Source: CAYMJV01 sp964390545 (GTDB lineage Bacteria > Desulfobacterota > BSN033 > UBA1163). From it: DNA of 10,935 nucleotides. Made by a program: the position numbers and the translations under genes. Position 1 is the first letter of the stretch. Each line of letters opens with the position of its first letter. The stretch is from the NCBI GenBank assembly GCA_964390545.1, contig CAYMJV010000082.1, forward strand, positions 1-10,935. Direction: 5' to 3'. This document shows positions 7,014 to 10,935 of this stretch, piece after piece. The notes below the pieces were generated by a model. It was not told where the DNA came from, searched no databases, and saw only the letters and a program-made list of their open reading frames with translations.

Positions 7014-8621
7014 ATGCAGGAAAAGCTTATCCTTAAAGAATTATGTCGGTACGTCATAGGAACTTGGGCCGACATCATCTATAGAAACGCGCTCCTCTAT
7101 CCAGAAAATGAAGCATTTGTCTATGGTGAAGAGCGAATCACATTTGCTCAATTTAATGCTAGGGTAAACAAGTTGATCCATGCCCTTCATTCCGTAGGAG
7201 TTAAAAGAGGGGATGGGATTGGAATCTTGTCATGGAATTGCCTTGAATATGCGGAGGTCTTTGGAGCAGCCATGAAGGGCGGATTCATCATCTCTCCCTT
7301 CAGCCCCAGGCTGCAGGCCAATGACCTGGAATATCTTATCAATTATTCAGGGATCAGTGCACTTTTTGTAGGTCGTGAATTCTCAGAAATGGTGAGTCCA
7401 TTGCGGCCACGCCTTGCCAAGGTCAAAAACTACGTCTCTCTTGAGACTTCTGCTTCTGGTATGACTTCTCACCATGATCTGTTAAGCGGTCATTCAGAAG
7501 AAGAGCCCGATGTTCAGGTAAAGGAGGAAGACCCGTTTCTCATCATTTATACGAGTGGGACGACAGGTACCCCCCGTGGCGCCCTTTACACCCAGGGGCG
7601 CAACATTGAGAATACCCGGACGAAAGCTATACAAATAGGTGCAGAGCCGGGTGATAAACACATCATGATCTTGCCCCTTTTTCATATCGGCGGCTACAGC
7701 CACTTTTGGGCCTTCTTCTACGTGGGCGGTAGGAATGTGATGATGCCGCAGAGATCCTTCGATCCAGCCTCAACCCTCCAAGCGATCCAAGATGAGGGTG
7801 CGACCGATATTCACATCGTTCCCACCCATTTGGTCACCATGCTGACTTTGCCCGATATTGAGAAATACAATCTTGGCAGTCTTAAACGGATCTGGTATGC
7901 CGCCTCTCCTATGCCGGCAGAATTGTTAAGGAGAGGGATGGAGAGATTTGGAGCGATTTTCATGCAGGGGTATGGCCAGTCGGAGTCAGGGCCTGAAATC
8001 GCTTTTTTCCCAAGGAAATCTCATCAAGTCCTGGACAAGCCCCGAGAGGAACAAAAGGTGTTGGCCTCCTGCGGTCAACCTTGCGTGGGGGTGCATGTAA
8101 GGATCATCGATGAAAAGAATGATGATGTGAAACCAAATGTGGTGGGAGAGATTGTGGTGCAAAGTAAAATGGTGATGGTTGAGTACTGGCATAAGCCGGA
8201 TGAGACTCGCGACGTTATGGTTGATGGGTGGCTCCATACAGGGGACATGGGATATTATGATGAGAATGGGTACGTCTACCTCGTTGACCGGAAGAAGGAC
8301 TTGGTTGTTACTGGCGGAGAGAATGTTTATCCCCGGGAGGTGGAAGAAGTTCTGTACCGTCATCCTGCAGTTGCGGAGGCTGCTGTGATCGGTGTGCCCG
8401 ATGATTTATGGATAGAACGGGTTCACGCTGTCGTCGTTTTAAACGAAATGCAGCAGGCTACGGAGGATGAGATTGTGGAATTTTGCAAGCAGCACCTGGC
8501 TCGCTATAAGGCCCCCAAATCGGTTGAGTTTGTCGAGTCTCTGCCAAAGAATCCGCAAGGTAAGATTCTGAAGAGAGAACTCAGGAAAAAATATTGGACA
8601 GGGTTAGAAAGAAAGACTTAA
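7014..8621 (+). CDS. AMP-forming acyl-CoA synthetase (ANL family)
   Basis: This enzyme activates a carboxylic acid, probably a fatty acid, with ATP and CoA to an acyl-CoA through an acyl-adenylate. The product is 535 residues, usual for medium- or short-chain ligases. Family motifs in order are the phosphate loop YTSGTTGTPRG (179-189), QGYGQSES (318-325), GWLHTGD (405-411), the hinge DRKKDLVVTGGENVYP (425-440) and the C-terminal catalytic lysine K517 in LPKNPQGKILK. There are no membrane segments or signal peptide. The ATG at 7014 follows GGTGAGGG closely. It stands alone between the threonine operon and the convergent comM gene, so context does not name the substrate. Fatty acid, carnitine-type or aromatic acid ligases are all possible. 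A distinct promoter is not evident, and the upstream 282 bp hold two hairpin elements instead. Confidence 0.9.
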   Translation: MQEKLILKELCRYVIGTWADIIYRNALLYPENEAFVYGEERITFAQFNARVNKLIHALHSVGVKRGDGIGILSWNCLEYAEVFGAAMKGGFIISPFSPRLQANDLEYLINYSGISALFVGREFSEMVSPLRPRLAKVKNYVSLETSASGMTSHHDLLSGHSEEEPDVQVKEEDPFLIIYTSGTTGTPRGALYTQGRNIENTRTKAIQIGAEPGDKHIMILPLFHIGGYSHFWAFFYVGGRNVMMPQRSFDPASTLQAIQDEGATDIHIVPTHLVTMLTLPDIEKYNLGSLKRIWYAASPMPAELLRRGMERFGAIFMQGYGQSESGPEIAFFPRKSHQVLDKPREEQKVLASCGQPCVGVHVRIIDEKNDDVKPNVVGEIVVQSKMVMVEYWHKPDETRDVMVDGWLHTGDMGYYDENGYVYLVDRKKDLVVTGGENVYPREVEEVLYRHPAVAEAAVIGVPDDLWIERVHAVVVLNEMQQATEDEIVEFCKQHLARYKAPKSVEFVESLPKNPQGKILKRELRKKYWTGLERKT

Positions 8622-8776
8622 GAAATCGTTAAGCTCTCAATGCGTTTATGTTCAAGAGAAAGAGACGAACACGGCACTGAGCAGGGGATGATGATCGGTG
8701 GAAAGGGATAGGGAAGCTAAATTGCGGATAGAAAACCTCTGGATTTTGGAGGAACTTGGCAGTCGTGACAGAAGAT

Positions 8777-10309
8777 TCATGCAATCAGATTTCTGTCCAA
8801 CGTGCGGTACTGGATGGCTTCGGAGAGGTGGGCGGGCTGAATATTCACCTGCGCTTCGAGATCGGCAATGGTTCGGGCGACCTTCAGTAATCGTGTATAA
8901 GCTCTGGCGCTCAATCCAAATTTATCAATTGCCATCTCCAGTAACTTCTGACTGGCCTCATCGATCTCGCAGAATTTTTTGATGTGGCGGTTCGTCATCT
9001 GAGCATTGCAGTAAATTTTCATTCCCTTGAATCGATTGAGCTGAATCTTTCGGGCATTATCTACTCTCCTCTTAATCTCACGAGAAGGTTCTCCTGTCTC
9101 CCGGCTGGCCAGATCCCGATACTTCACCGCAGGGACCTCGATGTGAATGTCAATGCGGTCCATCAAGGGACCGGAGATCTTTGACCGGTAACGCTGAATC
9201 TGGGGAACGGTGCAAGAACATTCATTGCTCGGGTCAGCGTAGTAGCCACAGGGACAGGGGTTCATGGCTGCCATGAGCATAAAACGAGCAGGGTAGGTGA
9301 GGGAAGTAGCGGCCCGGGAGATGGTGACTTTTTCCTCTTCCAGAGGCTGACGCATCACCTCCAGGACATTCTTCTTAAATTCCGGAAGTTCATCCAGGAA
9401 AAGAACACCGTTGTGGGAAAGGCTGACTTCCCCTGGCTTCGGAATCTGGCCTCCACCAATTAGACCTGCATCGGAAATGGTGTGGTGAGGACTACGAAAA
9501 GGCCTGACGACGATGAGGGAGTTTTCCGGTGGAATCAATCCCATGACGCTGTGAATCTTTGTCGTCTCAAGACTCTCTTCAAAGTTCATATCGGGAAGGA
9601 TGGTTGGAAGCCGTTTGGCCAGCATCGTCTTTCCAGATCCCGGAGGGCCGATCATGATCACATTGTGACCCCCTGCAGCCGCCACCTCCAAGCAGCGCTT
9701 CACATGCTCCTGGCCTTTCACATCATTGAAATCAACAGGATAGTTTTGCTCTGTCTTAAAAATCTCATCGAGATCCACTTCCATTGGATCGATGTTAAGA
9801 TTTCCGTTCAGAAATTGAACACAATCCGAAAGGGTATCCAAAGGCAAAATATCGATGCCTTTGACAACAGCCGCCTCCCTGGAATTTCCCCTTGGAAGCA
9901 GAATCCCACGAAACCGTGCATCCCTTGCGGCAACCGAAATAGGGAGGGTTCCCTTAATGGGTTTCACCTGTCCATCCAGCGAAAGCTCTCCCAGAATGAG
10001 GTATTGATTAAGTCTCGTTTTCTGGACGACTTCCGTAGCTGCCAGAATTCCAATCGCCATGGGAAGATCGAATGAGGACCCTTCCTTTTTGATATCGGCT
10101 GGAGCGAGATTGACAGTAATGCGCCGGGATGGAAAGTCGTAGCCACAGTTCTTGACGGCGGCTTTGACTCTGTCCTTCGATTCCTTGACAGCCCCTTCAG
10201 GAAGCCCAACCGTGGCAAAGGCGGGAAGACCCTGAGCAATATCGACCTCCACCTCTACCACATAGGCATCAATCCCAAAAACAGCGCTGCTCAAGACCCG
10301 TGCTAACAT
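8777..10309 (-). CDS. comM: YifB/ComM family AAA+ ATPase (Mg-chelatase-like)
   Basis: The product is 510 residues, close to the roughly 506 of E. coli YifB. The N-terminal ChlI-like domain covers about 20-142 (VGLPEGAVKESKDRVKAA at 34-51). The AAA+ core has Walker A GPPGSGKT (221-228), Walker B VLFLDE (302-307) and GPLMDRIDIH (380-389). The core also carries NPCPCGYY plus CSC (cysteines 352, 354, 364, 366), a cluster common in this family. The Mg-chelatase C-terminal helical domain ends the protein (LSARAYTRLLKVARTIADLE, 466-485). ComM proteins are hexameric helicases that promote branch migration when foreign DNA is integrated during natural transformation. Whether this organism is competent cannot be told. 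The ATG has only a weak ribosome site (GGTAGGG), and a perfect inverted repeat lies 19 bp upstream. The gene is convergent with the acyl-CoA ligase, with 155 bp between them and no clear terminator. Confidence 0.93.
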   Translation of the reverse strand: MLARVLSSAVFGIDAYVVEVEVDIAQGLPAFATVGLPEGAVKESKDRVKAAVKNCGYDFPSRRITVNLAPADIKKEGSSFDLPMAIGILAATEVVQKTRLNQYLILGELSLDGQVKPIKGTLPISVAARDARFRGILLPRGNSREAAVVKGIDILPLDTLSDCVQFLNGNLNIDPMEVDLDEIFKTEQNYPVDFNDVKGQEHVKRCLEVAAAGGHNVIMIGPPGSGKTMLAKRLPTILPDMNFEESLETTKIHSVMGLIPPENSLIVVRPFRSPHHTISDAGLIGGGQIPKPGEVSLSHNGVLFLDELPEFKKNVLEVMRQPLEEEKVTISRAATSLTYPARFMLMAAMNPCPCGYYADPSNECSCTVPQIQRYRSKISGPLMDRIDIHIEVPAVKYRDLASRETGEPSREIKRRVDNARKIQLNRFKGMKIYCNAQMTNRHIKKFCEIDEASQKLLEMAIDKFGLSARAYTRLLKVARTIADLEAQVNIQPAHLSEAIQYRTLDRNLIA

Positions 10310-10328
10310 GGCCCTACCAATTTATATC

Positions 10329-10375
10329 CCCCTCACCCTCCCCTCTCCCCCAAGGGGAGAGGGGAGGGTGAGGGG
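10329..10375. repeat. Perfect 22-bp inverted repeat with 3-base loop
   Basis: A C/T-rich left arm (10329-10350) is followed by CAA and an exactly complementary G/A-rich right arm (10354-10375). The arms are made of blocks such as CCCCTCACCC and CCCTCTCCCC. It lies just upstream of the comM ATG (10309) and would form a very stable hairpin in either strand. No T-run follows on either side, so it is more likely a repetitive extragenic palindrome than an intrinsic terminator. Confidence 0.85.
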
Positions 10376-10440
10376 AAACCGTCGTGGACAAGTTGGGTTC
10401 CTTTATATCAGAATGGAGAAGGGCAGACAAGGGGAATTTA

Positions 10441-10482
10441 GCTGATAGCTAATGGCAATGAGCGAATAGCTTATAGTTGAAT
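10441..10482. repeat. Degenerate heptad array 1 (GCNNATA type)
   Basis: Six successive 7-base units start here, for example GCTGATA, GCGAATA and GCTTATA. Most begin with GC, and A or T fill the later places. The array is the reverse complement type of array 3, with an exact 10-base inverted match between 10461-10470 and 10836-10845. Confidence 0.65.
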
Positions 10483-10499
10483 GATCAGATTTAAAAATC

Positions 10500-10528
10500 T
10501 TGACAAAGGGGGCTGTCGTCTTCATACT
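10500..10528 (+). promoter_or_regulatory. Sigma-70-like promoter for the small membrane gene
   Basis: A perfect -35 TTGACA (10500-10505) and a 17-bp spacer precede CATACT (10523-10528), which matches four of six -10 bases. Transcription would start near 10535, so repeat copy C would form the 5' end of the transcript. The gene at 10665 and possibly the sugar kinase would follow. Confidence 0.5.
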
Positions 10529-10544
10529 GGCGTTGAGTAGAACA

Positions 10545-10599
10545 TTGGACGGGAACGTGCCCCGTCCCGCCTCTGGCGGGATAGGTAGGGCCGGGGAGC
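10545..10599 (+). repeat. Nested-hairpin repeat, copy C
   Basis: The shared core GGAACGTGCCC lies at 10552-10562. The inner hairpin is CCCGCC (10566-10571), loop TCT, GGCGGG (10575-10580). The outer stem pairs GTGCCCC (10557-10563) with GGGGAGC (10593-10599), with one mismatch and one G-T pair. The tail AGCTT after it recalls the tail of copy A. It lies 66 bases before the 38-codon gene and in the same orientation as copies A and B. Confidence 0.65.
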
Positions 10600-10664
10600 T
10601 TCACAATGCACAAAAAACGATAAACCGTGGACCAGGGATGAATTACGAATAAAAGGGGGGCAAG

Positions 10665-10781
10665 ATGGATATCTTATGGATCGTCAATACAAATACGTTT
10701 TTGTTGGTGATTCTAATTATTATGGTTTCCTATCTTACTGCCCAGGTGAGTGCATTGATCAGGTGGCTGAGGAGGGAGTAA
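10665..10781 (+). CDS. 38-residue single-pass membrane protein
   Basis: A short open frame encodes 38 residues beginning MDILWIVNTNTFLLV. One hydrophobic helix spans about 12-26 and may extend to the alanine at 31. The end is basic (IRWLRRE), which suggests that the C-terminus faces the cytoplasm. A purine run AAAAGGGGGG ends four bases before the ATG, a good ribosome site, and a promoter candidate lies 140 bases upstream. No family is recognised, and no toxin-antitoxin partner or antisense RNA is evident nearby. The sugar kinase gene begins 99 bp downstream beyond two heptad arrays. Possible roles are a small regulator of a membrane complex or a small hydrophobic toxin. Neither can be chosen from sequence alone. 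Confidence 0.55.
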   Translation: MDILWIVNTNTFLLVILIIMVSYLTAQVSALIRWLRRE

Positions 10782-10793
10782 ATAACAAAGAAA

Positions 10794-10828
10794 CCAGAAG
10801 GCGGTAGGCAGTAAGCAGAAGTCAGACA
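10794..10828. repeat. Degenerate heptad array 2 (GCAGTAG type)
   Basis: Five 7-base units follow in register, for example GCGGTAG, GCAGTAA and GCAGAAG. It starts 13 bases after the stop of the 38-codon gene and is separated by only five bases from array 3. Confidence 0.6.
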
Positions 10829-10833
10829 TATTT

Positions 10834-10868
10834 TCGCTATTCGCTATGCGCTTTGCGCTATGCGATTT
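10834..10868. repeat. Degenerate heptad array 3 (TATNNGC type)
   Basis: Five 7-base units occur: TCGCTAT twice, then variants such as GCGCTTT and GCGCTAT. Shifted by four bases the consensus is TATNNGC, the complement of array 1. It ends 12 bases before the ATG of the sugar kinase gene, so it would lie in that gene's leader. Confidence 0.65.
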
Positions 10869-10880
10869 GGGGGTTTGATC

Positions 10881-10935
10881 ATGGGGCGGGTATTAGTTGG
10901 AGTCGATTTGGGTGGGACGAATGTTCGGATTGGAA
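10881..10935 (+). CDS. ROK-family sugar kinase, N-terminal fragment
   Basis: Only the first 18 codons are inside the window. They read MGRVLVGVDLGGTNVRIG, in which the DLGGTNVR segment is the first phosphate motif of the ROK group and of related glucokinases. The protein would phosphorylate a hexose such as glucose with ATP. Some ROK proteins are repressors, but those carry an N-terminal helix-turn-helix before this motif, which is absent here. The ATG follows a weak GGGGG ribosome site. The upstream leader is made of heptad repeats, and no separate promoter is seen. Which sugar is used cannot be told. Confidence 0.75.
   Translation, partial: MGRVLVGVDLGGTNVRIG

Larger units (their letters stand above)
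10310..10664. other. Repeat-rich intergenic region
   Basis: These 355 bases contain no gene of their own. From left to right they hold a perfect GC-rich inverted repeat (10329-10375), a plain stretch, a degenerate heptad array (10441-10482), a sigma-70-like promoter reading right (10500-10528) and nested-hairpin repeat copy C (10545-10599). An A/G-rich leader then runs to the small gene at 10665. Confidence 0.7.

Noticed and set aside
7548..7580. Arginine in place of the usual lysine in the ligase phosphate loop (TGTPRG)
   Set aside because: The ANL family motif allows K or R at this place, so it is not evidence of loss of activity.
8698..8982. 94-codon frame starting GTG, with a CPTC motif suggesting a zinc site
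   Set aside because: Two thirds of it is antisense to the end of comM, and the CxxC comes from that antisense stretch. No ribosome site precedes it.
9482..10075. 197-codon plus-strand frame under comM
   Set aside because: It is antisense to the clearly conserved ComM ATPase core and N-terminal domain, with no family resemblance.
10881..10935. ROK transcriptional repressor instead of a kinase
   Set aside because: Repressors of this family have an N-terminal helix-turn-helix before the DLGGTN motif. Here the motif begins at residue 9, as in the kinases.

Overview
The window is chromosomal DNA from a bacterium of moderate GC, most likely Gram-negative and anaerobic or facultative. No marker gene fixes the taxon. 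The gene set (MoxR/DUF58/DUF4129 membrane operon, SDR-type threonine dehydrogenase with KBL, YifB/ComM) and the GC-rich palindromic and heptad repeats between genes recall Desulfobacterota or similar environmental lineages. That placement is an inference of low to moderate confidence. No rRNA, tRNA, CRISPR array, transposase or phage gene is visible.

Layout. (1) Positions 1-385 are AT-rich with no convincing gene. (2) 386-4282, minus strand: a tight operon moxR (3344-4282, TTG start), DUF58 protein (2139-3341), multi-spanning DUF4129 protein (724-2142), then a small two-helix membrane protein (386-607) with its own extended -10 promoter. (3) 4283-4555: divergent control region holding repeat copy A and a consensus sigma-70 promoter. 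(4) 4556-6731, plus strand: SDR-type L-threonine 3-dehydrogenase and 2-amino-3-ketobutyrate CoA ligase (kbl). Together they convert threonine to glycine and acetyl-CoA. (5) 6732-7013: repeat copy B and a strong bulged hairpin. (6) 7014-8621, plus: an AMP-forming acyl-CoA ligase. (7) 8777-10309, minus: YifB/ComM AAA+ ATPase, convergent with the ligase. (8) 10310-10880: a repeat-dense stretch with a perfect 22-bp inverted repeat, three degenerate heptad arrays, a promoter, repeat copy C and a 38-residue membrane protein gene. (9) From 10881: the first codons of a ROK-type sugar kinase, cut by the window edge.

The protein-coding part is largely conventional. The less ordinary content lies between the genes. 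A three-copy repeat shares an 11-nt core (GGAACGTGCCC) and folds as two nested stems with compensatory changes. Inverted arrays of 7-nt repeats (consensus TATNNGC / GCNNATA) bracket a small membrane-protein gene. In addition, a DUF4129 protein has a short, palindrome-derived-looking linker where related proteins carry a transglutaminase domain.
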